Of a stretch of 64,000 nucleotides of DNA, positions 24,705 to 33,576 are shown piece by piece. A program made the translations under genes and the position numbers. Under the pieces are notes generated by a model. That model searched no databases. It had not been told where the DNA came from and saw only the letters and a list, made by a program, of their open reading frames with translations. Source of the stretch: Agrobacterium rubi TR3 = NBRC 13261 (GTDB lineage Bacteria > Pseudomonadota > Alphaproteobacteria > Rhizobiales > Rhizobiaceae). Numbering within the stretch: position 1 is the stretch's first letter; each line of letters starts with the position of its first letter. Location: the NCBI RefSeq assembly GCF_000739935.1, contig NZ_BBJU01000028.1, positions 1 to 64,000 of the forward strand, given 5' to 3'.

Positions 24705-25535
24705 ATGAAAAAGATTCTTGGAAACACCATCTCCTTCACCCGCCGCGCTGGCTTGACGGCACTGCTTGCAGTTGCAGCCGCTGGCGTGACCGGCGTTGCG
24801 GCAGGCCATGCAGCCGACAAGGCGATCAAGGTCGGCATTATCAGCGGGGAAGACGAAGACGTCTGGCGCGAGGTCACCAAGCAGGCAGCAAAAAGCGGTC
24901 TCAAGATCGAAACCGTCATCTTCAATGACTATACACAGCCAAATGAAGCGCTGGAACGCGGCGAGATCGACGCCAACGCCTTCCAGCACAAGCCATACCT
25001 CGACAATCAGGTAAAGCAGCATGGCTACAAGATCGTACCAGTTGGCTACACTGGTGTATGGCCCATCGGGCTTTACTCCAAGACGCACAAAACCGTGGCT
25101 GATCTGAAGGAAGGGGCGCAAGTTGGCGTGCCGAACGATCCGTCCAATGAGGGCCGTGCACTTCGCCTTCTTCAGAATGAGGGCCTGATCAAGCTGAAAG
25201 ATGGCACCGGCATCCTGGCAACTTTGGCGGATGTTACTGAAAACCCGAAGAAGCTGAAAATCAAGGAGCTCGACGCGGGTATTGTCGGTCGTTCCATTGA
25301 TGATTTGGATGCAGCTGTCGTCAACACGGACTGGGCTTTGAAGGCCGGTCTTGGCCCAGATAACCGCATTGCGCAGGAACCTATTGCAGATAACCCATAT
25401 CGCAACTTCATTGCCGTCAAGCAGGCTGACGAAAGCCAGCCTTGGGTGAAGCAACTGGTCGCAGCCTATCAGAACGATGCCGTAAAGGCCGTGTTCGAAA
25501 AGGTTTATCGCGGAACAGGCTTGAGCGCTTACTAA
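24705..25535 (+). CDS. metQ: MetQ/NlpA-family methionine-type binding protein
   Basis: A 276-residue binding protein. After a signal peptide (residues ~1-36, ending GHAADKA) comes the lipoprotein-9 domain: IKVGIISGEDEDVWREV, FNDYTQPNEAL, INANAFQH-like DANAFQHKPYLDNQ, GVPNDPSNEGRALRLLQ and AAVVNTDWAL. MetQ binds L- or D-methionine; related proteins take cystine or other sulfur compounds. Unusually there is no lipobox cysteine, so the protein should be soluble in the periplasm. It is followed by a hairpin and then metN and metI. Confidence 0.88.
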   Translation: MKKILGNTISFTRRAGLTALLAVAAAGVTGVAAGHAADKAIKVGIISGEDEDVWREVTKQAAKSGLKIETVIFNDYTQPNEALERGEIDANAFQHKPYLDNQVKQHGYKIVPVGYTGVWPIGLYSKTHKTVADLKEGAQVGVPNDPSNEGRALRLLQNEGLIKLKDGTGILATLADVTENPKKLKIKELDAGIVGRSIDDLDAAVVNTDWALKAGLGPDNRIAQEPIADNPYRNFIAVKQADESQPWVKQLVAAYQNDAVKAVFEKVYRGTGLSAY

Positions 25536-25556
25536 TAGCTGAAAAGACAAAAGCGA

Positions 25557-25588
25557 AAAGGCGGCGCGGATTCTTCCGTGCCGCCTTT
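25557..25588 (+). terminator. Hairpin between metQ and metN
   Basis: Stem AAAGGCGGCGCGGA and TCCGTGCCGCCTTT with a 4-base TTCT loop (one mismatch), starting 22 bases after the metQ stop. With no long T run it may be a leaky terminator or an mRNA-stabilising hairpin. Either would give more of the binding protein than of MetN/MetI. Confidence 0.65.
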
Positions 25589-25605
25589 GCTTGTAGGAAC
25601 ACACA

Positions 25606-26676
25606 ATGAACAGTCACAACATCGTTCAAGCACCACAAGAGTCGATAGAGGCCGCGACAGAGGTCGTCCGGTTGCACGACGTGCACCGCCGCTTTGGTAC
25701 GGTATCCGCTTTAGACGGGGTTTCGCTGAGTGTGCGGCAGGGCGAAATTCTTGGCATCATCGGCAGAAGTGGCGCAGGAAAATCAACGCTTATTCGCTGC
25801 CTCAATGGCCTTGAGCGTGCCGACAGCGGCGATATCATCATCGACGGCCGCAAGATCAATGGGCTGCCGGAACGAGAGCTTCAGCCGCTGCGTCGCAAGA
25901 TCGGTATGATTTTCCAGCACTTCAACCTTCTGTCGGCAAAGACCGTTGAAGCCAATGTCGCCCTTCCTCTTAAAATAGAGGGGATGGCCAAGGCTGAGCG
26001 GTTGGCGCGTGCGCGCGAAATGCTGGAGCTCGTGGGCCTCTCGGACAAGGCGGAAGCCTATCCAAACCAGCTTTCAGGCGGACAGAAGCAGCGCGTTGGC
26101 ATTGCCCGGGCCTTGGCCGCAAAGCCTGCTTTGCTGCTGTCTGACGAGGCAACGTCTGCGCTTGATCCAGAAACAACCCGCTCCATTCTTGCCCTGCTCA
26201 AGGATATCAACCGCAAGCTTGGCCTGACAATCGTCCTTATCACCCATGAGATGGATGTCATCCGCGCAATTGCAGATCGCGTGGCCGTCATCGATGCGGG
26301 CAGGATCGTGGAAGAAGGTCATGTGTGGTCGGTGTTCTCACATCCTGTTGCGGAGATCACGAAAAGTCTGCTTGCCGGCAACCGGCCTCAACTGCCTGAA
26401 CATATCAGCCGCACGCTGGACGAAAAGAACGGCGCAGATGTCCTTATCAGTATCGATATGGTCGGTGCTTATGCCCAGAGCCAGCTTTTCAACGATCTCG
26501 GGGCCTCTTTTTCGCGCGGAGTGCGCCTTCTGGAAGGCGGTGTTGAACACATTCAATCGCAACCGGTTGCCCGTTTTTTCCTGACCGTTCCTCGTTCCGA
26601 TGAGAGTTTGTTGAGGGACATTACCAGCAAACTGGTTTCCGCTGGGGCTCGTGTGGAGGTGCTGGGTTATGTCTGA
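25606..26676 (+). CDS. metN: MetN methionine-type ABC ATPase
   Basis: A 356-residue ATPase. Residues ~20-260 carry Walker A GRSGAGKST, Q-loop FQHFNLL, signature LSGGQKQRVGIARAL, Walker B LLLSDEATSALD and switch His (ITHEMDVI). The C-terminal ~80 residues (from about 275) form the NIL regulatory domain, which in MetN binds methionine and inhibits transport. It overlaps metI by 8 bases. The length matches the family. Confidence 0.92.
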   Translation: MNSHNIVQAPQESIEAATEVVRLHDVHRRFGTVSALDGVSLSVRQGEILGIIGRSGAGKSTLIRCLNGLERADSGDIIIDGRKINGLPERELQPLRRKIGMIFQHFNLLSAKTVEANVALPLKIEGMAKAERLARAREMLELVGLSDKAEAYPNQLSGGQKQRVGIARALAAKPALLLSDEATSALDPETTRSILALLKDINRKLGLTIVLITHEMDVIRAIADRVAVIDAGRIVEEGHVWSVFSHPVAEITKSLLAGNRPQLPEHISRTLDEKNGADVLISIDMVGAYAQSQLFNDLGASFSRGVRLLEGGVEHIQSQPVARFFLTVPRSDESLLRDITSKLVSAGARVEVLGYV

Positions 26677-27322
26677 CATCATGATCGAACTTCTGATCCG
26701 TTCCATTTGGGAAACGGCATTGATGACCTTTGCATCCGGCGTCATCTCCCTGATCGTCGGTCTGCCGCTTGGGCTTGCGCTTGTCATAACATCGACAGGC
26801 GGCATTGCCGAAAACCTCTGGATCAACCGGATCATCGGTGCCATCGTCAACGCGTTCCGCTCCATTCCATTCATCATTCTGCTCGTCGCACTCATTCCGC
26901 TGACGAGGTTGATCGTTGGAACGTCGCTTGGCACATGGGCGGCAATCGTGCCGCTCTCCATCGCCGCGATTCCCTATTACGCCCGCATCGCCGAAGTCTC
27001 TTTGCGCGAGGTGGATCACGGGTTGATCGAGGCGGTCCGCGCCATGGGCGGCAATCGCTGGACCATCATTCGCGAAGTGATGGTGCCGGAAGCACTGCCG
27101 GGCATCATCGCCGGCTTTACCGTGACATTGGTCACGCTGATCGGAGCGTCCGCAATGGCGGGGGCGATTGGGGCTGGCGGACTTGGTGACCTTGCCATTC
27201 GTTACGGCTATCAGCGTTTCGAAACCAACGTGATGATCGCCGTCGTGGCCGTTCTGATCGTCATCGTCTGCGGCATCCAGTGGATTGGTGACAAGGCGGC
27301 CGCGCGCCTGGATCGACACTGA
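26669..27322 (+). CDS. metI: MetI methionine-type ABC permease
   Basis: A 217-residue inner-membrane permease with five helices, the size of E. coli MetI. The EAA motif is GLIEAVRAMGGNRWTIIREVMVPEALPGI. The start at 26669 overlaps the metN stop; a frame from 26651 adds six residues and is less likely. A strong terminator follows at 27330. Confidence 0.92.
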   Translation: MSDIMIELLIRSIWETALMTFASGVISLIVGLPLGLALVITSTGGIAENLWINRIIGAIVNAFRSIPFIILLVALIPLTRLIVGTSLGTWAAIVPLSIAAIPYYARIAEVSLREVDHGLIEAVRAMGGNRWTIIREVMVPEALPGIIAGFTVTLVTLIGASAMAGAIGAGGLGDLAIRYGYQRFETNVMIAVVAVLIVIVCGIQWIGDKAAARLDRH

Positions 27323-27329
27323 CGTTTAG

Positions 27330-27365
27330 GAGGGCACGCGCGATAGACAGAAGCGCGTGCCCTTT
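27330..27365 (+). terminator. Rho-independent terminator after metI
   Basis: A perfect 10-bp stem GGGCACGCGC (27330-27339) with GCGCGTGCCC (27351-27360), an 11-base loop, and TTTTT (27361-27365). It ends the metQNI operon and separates it from the convergent dehydrogenase-fold gene. Confidence 0.9.
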
Positions 27366-27371
27366 TTGGTT

Positions 27372-28574
27372 TTAAACACTCTTGTCCGATGGCGTCCCGT
27401 TCGCGACTCGACTGACGGCATTTCGCCCCAGCATGGAGCGGATCATATGGCTTTGCGGTGCATGGGCACGGGCCGTGATTGCGTCTCGATGATGCCGTTC
27501 GAGATTGTAGTCTCGCCGCAGGCCGCGATTTCCACTGAGCTCAAGCGCAAGATCGGTTATCGTGACGGCATTGTCGATGACGACATGGCGAAGAGCAAAC
27601 GCATCCGTACCAATCGGAATACCCGCATCGACATCCCGCGCGATCGATGTGAGCAGCCTTTTATTGGCAGTCAGCAACACCTCGATGTGTCCGATCCGTT
27701 CCTGAATCCGGGGAATGGTGGCGAGTGGTGCGCCGAGGCTGGACGGCACGTGCGCGGTCAAATGGCGTAGCAGGTCGTCACGGGCAGAAAGGGCAACACC
27801 GTGATAGACTGCTGAAAGCAGGGTGAAGAACGTCTGGCCATCCGCCTCGTCTCGGAGAAGGGGTTCGTTCGCTGGCTGCTGCGCGACGATGTCAGCCAGC
27901 GGCACACGCACATTCGTCAAAACCAGATCGTGACTGGCGGTGCCGAACATGCCGGTCGCCTCCCATGCGCGGGCGTGGCTGATGCCATCGCTGTCGAGTG
28001 GGACAAGCAGCTGCACCAGGCGAGGCGCTACCTCTTCGGTCAAGGCAAGAACGATGGCCCATTTGAGGCCCGGAAGCCCGGTCACGAAGCTTTTGCGACC
28101 ATTGATCACCCAAAAGTCGCCCTCGATCCGCGCCACCGTTTCCGGCAATCCGCCGTGAGCGGGCGAGCCAGCACCGGGTTCTGCTTGTGCATTGTTCAAA
28201 AGCGCCGGTCCCTCGACGTTCGCAGCCAGAACTTTTGAGGCAAGCGCGGATGGCCAGCGCCCGCGCCTTATGGCGGAATGCACGCTGTAGTGCATGGCGA
28301 GAATAAGCGCTGTGGAAGGGTCCCCGCTGGCAATAGTGGAAATCACGGCCTGCGTGATTTCAAGACCTGCACCAAGACCGCCGTCTTCACGCGATGTGAC
28401 CAGCCCCAGAAGTCCGGACTGGAAGAGTGCTGCAAAATTTTCGGCGGCGAACTCTCCGCTTTTATCATAGTCAGCGGCGGTTTCGGCAAAACGCCGCGCC
28501 AGATCGGCGGCGATCGATACCGGATCGACGAGCGGCTCGGAGGGCCGTTTGACGGCGGAGATGGTAGCACTCAT
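27372..28574 (-). CDS. Acyl-CoA dehydrogenase-fold flavoenzyme (DszC/SfnB-like)
   Basis: A 400-residue acyl-CoA dehydrogenase-fold protein. The N-terminal helical domain contains FAALFQSGLLGLVTSREDGG, the beta domain VINGRKSFVTGL, and the C-terminal helical domain ends RDYNLERHHRDAITARAHAP, the DszC/SfnB type of C-terminus rather than the catalytic-Glu pattern of true acyl-CoA dehydrogenases. Relatives are FMNH2-dependent oxygenases acting on sulfur compounds. Its start overlaps the stop of the DszB-like gene by 4 bases, so the two are translationally coupled. The likely role is oxidation of an organosulfur substrate feeding the desulfinase. Confidence 0.82.
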   Translation of the reverse strand: MSATISAVKRPSEPLVDPVSIAADLARRFAETAADYDKSGEFAAENFAALFQSGLLGLVTSREDGGLGAGLEITQAVISTIASGDPSTALILAMHYSVHSAIRRGRWPSALASKVLAANVEGPALLNNAQAEPGAGSPAHGGLPETVARIEGDFWVINGRKSFVTGLPGLKWAIVLALTEEVAPRLVQLLVPLDSDGISHARAWEATGMFGTASHDLVLTNVRVPLADIVAQQPANEPLLRDEADGQTFFTLLSAVYHGVALSARDDLLRHLTAHVPSSLGAPLATIPRIQERIGHIEVLLTANKRLLTSIARDVDAGIPIGTDAFALRHVVIDNAVTITDLALELSGNRGLRRDYNLERHHRDAITARAHAPQSHMIRSMLGRNAVSRVANGTPSDKSV

Positions 28575-29605
28575 GCGACGGCCCTCTCAGCGGCAGCATC
28601 GATGAAACGTGCATCGACCCATTCCGCGATATCGAAGTCATTTTCGAGGAAGCCCCATTCATGCAGGAAATCCTTGTAATGGCCGACAGCGGCCACCAGT
28701 TTGTCATCAAGGCTGATGCCAAGATGACGGTGGACATCCGCCCCGTTGGCGGCAAGCACCTGTTCTTCGCTTGCACCTGCCTCGCGCGCGATGAAGCGGC
28801 GGGTGTCTTCCGGGTGCTGCTCGGCCCAGTCGGATGCTCTGCGAATGACCGCGATGAGACGCTCGACAAGATCGGGCCGCTCATCTGCGAGACGAGCGTC
28901 GACCGTCAGCACACGGGGCGAACCGGAATTGATCCGTATCTTCGGATCAGGATGGAAACCGAACTCCACCACCTGCACCGCACCGATCAGATTGGCAACG
29001 CTGATGCCAGCCGTTCCCTTGACGAAGATGGCATCGACATCTCCACGCAGCAATGCCGCTACCTCCTCGCCAAAGCTTTGCCGACGCTTTAAGCCAAACA
29101 GCGACGGACCTTCCTGGGAGGCCAAAATCGAATCCTTAATATGAATATCAACCAGTTCCACGTCGTCGCTTTTCAAGCCCTCCAGCGAGAGAGCCGAGAC
29201 CAGCCCTTTCAGAGCCGTTGCCGCCATGAAATCCACGATGCCTTCAGGCCTGCGCGGCACGCCGAAGCGGCGACCGACAAGGTCTTTGACGGAGCGGATG
29301 CCGCTTTGCGGCAGGGTGATGATGGCCTGAAACTCGTCTGTCCAGGTAATGCCGACGAGGCGGGTGTTGCGGCCTTCGGAGCGGGCACGAATGGGCGGTA
29401 CATTACCACCATGGCGGAAAGACCATTCCAGCGTATGGTTGAAATGGCTTTGCCTGATAGCCCGGTCCGGCGAATCGATGATCGATTTCAGGGCGACGCC
29501 GACCTCGGCAAATGTCTGTTCCAGATAGCCCAATTGAGCAGCCAGACCGACGGGCGTTGGAACGGGGCAGCGTGTGTACCAGATTTCGGAAAGCGGCGTT
29601 GTCAT
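28571..29605 (-). CDS. DszB-like desulfinase (periplasmic-binding-protein fold)
   Basis: A 344-residue protein with the NrtA/SsuA fold but no signal peptide, so cytoplasmic. It matches Rhodococcus DszB, which cleaves the C-S bond of a sulfinate to release sulfite. The catalytic Cys sits in YTRCPVPTP (DszB: SNCPVPN, Cys27). The active-site His and Arg follow in SHFNHTLEWSFRHGG with exactly the DszB spacing (His60 and Arg70, ten residues apart), then NVPPI and TRLVGIT. The start at 29605 follows GAGG; the longer frame to 29875 is non-coding in character. Coupled to the dehydrogenase-fold gene downstream. The alternative reading is an aliphatic-sulfonate binding protein lacking its signal. Confidence 0.8.
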   Translation of the reverse strand: MTTPLSEIWYTRCPVPTPVGLAAQLGYLEQTFAEVGVALKSIIDSPDRAIRQSHFNHTLEWSFRHGGNVPPIRARSEGRNTRLVGITWTDEFQAIITLPQSGIRSVKDLVGRRFGVPRRPEGIVDFMAATALKGLVSALSLEGLKSDDVELVDIHIKDSILASQEGPSLFGLKRRQSFGEEVAALLRGDVDAIFVKGTAGISVANLIGAVQVVEFGFHPDPKIRINSGSPRVLTVDARLADERPDLVERLIAVIRRASDWAEQHPEDTRRFIAREAGASEEQVLAANGADVHRHLGISLDDKLVAAVGHYKDFLHEWGFLENDFDIAEWVDARFIDAAAERAVA

Positions 29606-29715
29606 CATATGTCCTCTATGTCGAGCGCAAAGGAAAAGAGCGGGACGGCGCTTCGAAAAAACGGAGCGCAAGACGACCCACCGCCGTAGCGGCGATGGGC
29701 TCTTTTCGAAAAGGG

Positions 29716-31320
29716 TCAGGACGTGGCGATATGGGCGAAGGCAAGACTGCCCGCCGCCCCTTCTGCACCCACTGTGTGATCTGCCAGTCGTTTGTTGTAG
29801 ATGGTGATTTCCGGCGCGCTGACGATGTCGATCGCCGGTACATCCTCGACAAGGATTTGCTGGATTTCCTTCCACTGCGCGAAACGTTTTTCAGGATTGA
29901 TCTCAACAGCAGCGGCTTCGAACAGCGCATCCACTTTCGGATTGCTATAGGCTGCGCCATTCGAGAAAGGCACACCCTTCTTGAAGTTCTTGCTCCAGTA
30001 GAGCCGCTGGACGCCGACCGTCGGATCGAACAGGTTGCTCATGCCTTCATAGGCGAAATCGAAGTCACGGTCGGTGTAGATGCGCTTGGTGTAGGTCGCA
30101 AAATCCTGATTTCTGACGTTGACCTCCACACCGACCTTCGCCAAGGCCTGACGAATATAATCTGCACCACGTGGATAACCTTCGCCGGGAACGTAATCGA
30201 GGTTGATGCGCAAACGCACGCCATCCGCGCCGCGCTTGTATCCGGCTTCATCGAGCAGTGCTTCCGCCGCCTTGAGATCGATTGGATAGGTCTTCAGGTC
30301 GCCGACATACCATTTGCTCAGCTTCGCGCTTATGGGACCTGGAATGGGTGCGCCATAACCGTAATTGACCGTGTTGAAGATGACGTTGCGATCAATGACA
30401 TGCGCAAAGGCGCGCCGCACCCGAACATCCCTGAAGAACTCCTTCTCCATGTTGAATTCCACACGGCTGACGCTGTTGATATATTGGTAGCCCTGCGTGT
30501 CGAAGACGAGATCCGGCAAGGCCTTGAGACGGTCCAGATCGCTGTAGGGAACGGGCGTGCCGGGTGCCAGATCAATCTCGCCGGATTCGATTGCAATGCT
30601 GCGCGCTGCCGAGTCCGTGATGAAACGCACGACGAGCTGATCGAGATAGGGGCGCGGCTTGTCCCAGTAATCCGGGTTGCGCACGTAAACGATATGGCTG
30701 CCGCGTACCCACTCCTTGAACTTGAAGGGTCCTGTGCCGACGGGCGCATAATTGGCCGGGTTTTCCTGAACCTTCGTACCTTCATAGAGGTGTTTTGGAA
30801 CGATCGGCGTTTCACCGGCTGCAAGTGCTGTAATGAGGTAAGGTGCGGGCTTGGCAAGAACCAGAACCGCTGTCAGTTCATCGGGTGTTTCGACATCCAC
30901 CAGATTGAGGAAGGTATTGCGTCCACGCGGATGCACCTCCTTGATGGTCTTGATGGAAAACGCCACATCGGCAGAGGTAAAGGGCTTGCCATCGTGCCAC
31001 GTCACACCGGACCGCAGCTTGAACGTATAATGAAGGCCATCCGGGCTGATCTGCCACTCCGTTGCCAGAAGCGGTTTCGGATTGAGATCGAAATCATAGG
31101 TCAGCAAACCCTCCGTCACCTTGGGGGAGACGTAAAAGGAATTGGCCGCCGTATGCGCGATGGTGGTCAACACCGGCGGCTCCGTGGCCAGCAGAAAGGT
31201 TGCCGTGCCACCGCGCGCTGGCTCCACCGCCCACGCCCCAACACCTGAAAATGAAACGGCACCCAGCGCGACGGAAGCCAGCAGAAACCCGCGTCGTGTC
31301 GTTTGATGTAAATCAGTCAT
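29716..31320 (-). CDS. Tat-exported family-5 (peptide-type) ABC binding protein
   Basis: A 534-residue DppA/OppA-like protein. The N-terminus MTDLHQTTRRGFLLASVALG is a twin-arginine signal, so it is exported folded. SBP_bac_5 landmarks follow: EPPVLTTIAHTAANSF, KVTEGLLTYDFDLNPKPLLA, LRSGVTWHDGKPFTSADV, VGTGPFKFKEWVRGSHIVY and the C-terminal region ending AFAHIATS. The start at 31320 was chosen over 31404 because it gives the Tat signal at the N-terminus. It is divergent from the permease genes starting at 31577 and followed by the DszB-like gene. The ligand is probably an organosulfur compound rather than a peptide. Confidence 0.85.
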   Translation of the reverse strand: MTDLHQTTRRGFLLASVALGAVSFSGVGAWAVEPARGGTATFLLATEPPVLTTIAHTAANSFYVSPKVTEGLLTYDFDLNPKPLLATEWQISPDGLHYTFKLRSGVTWHDGKPFTSADVAFSIKTIKEVHPRGRNTFLNLVDVETPDELTAVLVLAKPAPYLITALAAGETPIVPKHLYEGTKVQENPANYAPVGTGPFKFKEWVRGSHIVYVRNPDYWDKPRPYLDQLVVRFITDSAARSIAIESGEIDLAPGTPVPYSDLDRLKALPDLVFDTQGYQYINSVSRVEFNMEKEFFRDVRVRRAFAHVIDRNVIFNTVNYGYGAPIPGPISAKLSKWYVGDLKTYPIDLKAAEALLDEAGYKRGADGVRLRINLDYVPGEGYPRGADYIRQALAKVGVEVNVRNQDFATYTKRIYTDRDFDFAYEGMSNLFDPTVGVQRLYWSKNFKKGVPFSNGAAYSNPKVDALFEAAAVEINPEKRFAQWKEIQQILVEDVPAIDIVSAPEITIYNKRLADHTVGAEGAAGSLAFAHIATS

Positions 31321-31576
31321 ATAACGTTCCTCTCTGCGCCGACATTGACCGACGAAACTTGTCCCGATGGAAAATTCGTTTCTGACGAAGACAGATATGA
31401 GCACATACGCCCAATAACGGCCTATTATAGAAATTATCTTTCCTTAAACGGGGCTTTATCGCTGTTTTTAAGAAAATAATTCCGATATATCTTTGACAAA
31501 TTCCATAATTTTAGTCAACTAATAACCTATTCAAACCGGGCAGTGCTGACGCCTGAGACAAAACGGATGGGAAGCA
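31321..31576. promoter_or_regulatory. Divergent promoter region of binding protein and permease operon
   Basis: AT-rich intergenic DNA with no gene. It contains TTGACA at 31493-31498 and several TATTA/TAATA elements (CCTATTATAG near 31420, CTAATAACCTATT near 31519). It must drive both the leftward binding-protein/desulfinase genes and the rightward transporter genes. Confidence 0.4.
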
Positions 31577-32566
31577 ATGTCGAATTCGAAGCGGATTTTA
31601 TCCCAGGCGCGCCGGGTCGCCTTGTCGGCCATACCGACCGTGCTTGGCATCATCATATTGAACTTCTTCCTGCTTCAGCTCGCGCCGGGCGATGCCGCCG
31701 ATGTGCTTGCGGCAGAAGCAGGTTCTGCGACGGTGGAGACGATGGCGGAGATGCGCTCTCGCTTCGGTCTCGATCTGCCGGTGCTGCATCAGTTGACGAA
31801 CTACCTCGGCAATCTCGCGCAGTTCAGCCTTGGTTTTTCACCGCGATACGGCATGCCCGTCGCCGACCTGATCGGGCAAAGACTGCCCGGCACGCTGGCC
31901 TTGATGGGCGCGGCGCTGGGCATCGCCATCTTCGTCGGTGTCTTCCTCGGATCGATCATGGCGCTTTTTTCCGGCAGATTGCCGGATCGGATCATCTCCA
32001 TCGGATCGCTGATCTTCTATTCAGTTCCGGGCTTCTGGATTGGCCTGATGCTGATCTTGACATTTTCCGTCAAGCTCGGTTGGTTGCCCTCGGGCGGTGA
32101 CAGCACTATCGGTAGCAGCTTGACCGGCCTCGATGCCTTCTTGGATCGCATCCGCTACATCATTCTGCCCGCACTTTCTCTGGCCCTCTACTTTCTAGCC
32201 ATCTATGCGCGCCTGACCCGTGCAGCGATGCTGGAGGTGAAGTCGCAGGACTATGTGCGTACAGCGCGCGCCAAAGGCGTCTCGCCTTTCAAATTGACCA
32301 CACGCCACATCTTGCGCAACGCGCTCATTCCCATCACCACCATGGCTGGAATGCATATTGGCGGACTTCTGGGGGGCGCGGTCGTTGTCGAAACGGTGTT
32401 CAGTTGGCCGGGATTGGGGCGCCTCGCATTCGAAGCTGTCATGGCACGGGATTTCAGCGTGCTGCTCGGCATCCTGCTTCTGTCTTCTTTCGTCGTCATC
32501 GTCGTCAACGCTGCCGTGGACCTGTTGCAGGCATGGCTTGACCCTCGCATCGGAGAAAGCCGATGA
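31577..32566 (+). CDS. DppB-like ABC permease
   Basis: A 329-residue permease with about six membrane helices. It starts with the typical helix ALSAIPTVLGIIILNFFLLQLAPGD. The EAA loop is DYVRTARAKGVSPFKLTTRHILRNALIP. It forms the transmembrane pore with the next gene product. Its stop overlaps the next start by 4 bases. It is the only family-5 permease in the window, serving potentially four binding proteins. Confidence 0.92.
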   Translation: MSNSKRILSQARRVALSAIPTVLGIIILNFFLLQLAPGDAADVLAAEAGSATVETMAEMRSRFGLDLPVLHQLTNYLGNLAQFSLGFSPRYGMPVADLIGQRLPGTLALMGAALGIAIFVGVFLGSIMALFSGRLPDRIISIGSLIFYSVPGFWIGLMLILTFSVKLGWLPSGGDSTIGSSLTGLDAFLDRIRYIILPALSLALYFLAIYARLTRAAMLEVKSQDYVRTARAKGVSPFKLTTRHILRNALIPITTMAGMHIGGLLGGAVVVETVFSWPGLGRLAFEAVMARDFSVLLGILLLSSFVVIVVNAAVDLLQAWLDPRIGESR

Positions 32567-33576
32567 GCTCTTCAAATACCACCGCATTCCTGCAAGCAGC
32601 CGACATTGCCAAGCAGTCGAAAGCCGAAACCGCCAGCCCCATCGCCAAAGAGCCGAAGGGAGATCAGAAACCCTGGCCCTATCTGCATGCTCCCGACGCG
32701 CTTTCCGCCCGCACGGTCTCTGTGCCCAGAAAGGGCCTGCGGCGGGAACTGAAAATCTTTCTGACGAACCCCAATGCCATTGTCGGGTTGCTTTTTCTGG
32801 CAACCGTGATCGTCACGGCTTTGCTTGCACCCATTCTCTATCCGGGCGATCCGCTTGAGATGGTGACGCTACCCTTTTTGTGGCCGGGACAGAACGCTGC
32901 TTATCCGCTCGGCACAGATTCCATGGGGCGTGACGTGATGGCAGGCATCGTTCACGGCGCGCGCATTTCGCTCACCGTCGGCGTAGTCGCGACTGTCATC
33001 GGGCTAACGATCGGCATCACCATCGGCGCATTTGCCGGATATTTCGGCGGTCTGGTGGACGATATTCTGGTCAAGATCATCGAAATCTTTCAGACCCTGC
33101 CGAATTTTGTGTTGCTGGTCGTGCTTGTCGCAATCGCCCAGCCATCGGTCACAACCGTGACGTCCGCAATCGGTATTATCACGTGGCCCATGGTGGCCCG
33201 GCTGACGCGTGCCGAATTCCGCGCCATCCGTGAGAAGGATTATGTTCTGGCCGCGCGCAGCCTGGGTTACGGCCATGCGCGCATCGTGTTCAAGGAAATC
33301 CTGCCGAATGCACTGCCGCCGATCATCGTGACATCGTCGGTCATGGTTGCCGGTGCAATCCTGATGGAAGCAGCGCTTTCCTTCATGGGACTGGGAGATC
33401 CCAACCGCGTATCATGGGGTTCGATGATCGGCTCTGGGCGCGATGTCATCCGCACCGCCTGGTATCTGACTGCCCTGCCCGGCCTCGCCATCGTCTTCAC
33501 CGTGATATCACTCAATCTGATCAGCGATGGCCTTAACGACGCGCTCAATCCGCGCTTTTCGGAGGAATGCCGATGA
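32563..33576 (+). CDS. DppC-like ABC permease
   Basis: A 337-residue permease. A long polar N-terminal tail (~60 residues, rich in Lys and Ala) precedes OppC_N-type sequence KIFLTNPNAIVGLLFLATV, then five further helices. PLGTDSMGRDVMAGIVHGARISL is the DppC signature, and DYVLAARSLGYGHARIVFKEILPNALPP is the EAA loop. It overlaps both neighbours by a few bases, so the four transporter genes are translationally linked. Confidence 0.92.
   Translation: MSSSNTTAFLQAADIAKQSKAETASPIAKEPKGDQKPWPYLHAPDALSARTVSVPRKGLRRELKIFLTNPNAIVGLLFLATVIVTALLAPILYPGDPLEMVTLPFLWPGQNAAYPLGTDSMGRDVMAGIVHGARISLTVGVVATVIGLTIGITIGAFAGYFGGLVDDILVKIIEIFQTLPNFVLLVVLVAIAQPSVTTVTSAIGIITWPMVARLTRAEFRAIREKDYVLAARSLGYGHARIVFKEILPNALPPIIVTSSVMVAGAILMEAALSFMGLGDPNRVSWGSMIGSGRDVIRTAWYLTALPGLAIVFTVISLNLISDGLNDALNPRFSEECR

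Noticed and set aside
24522-25604. A 360-codon minus-strand frame covering metQ.
   Set aside because: It is the mirror of a strongly supported MetQ gene; the composition is Cys/Leu/Phe-rich noise without motifs.
29512-31248. A 578-codon plus-strand frame.
   Set aside because: It lies antisense to a clear Tat-exported binding protein and repeats the same pattern seen antisense to the other three binding proteins, so it is a codon-bias shadow.
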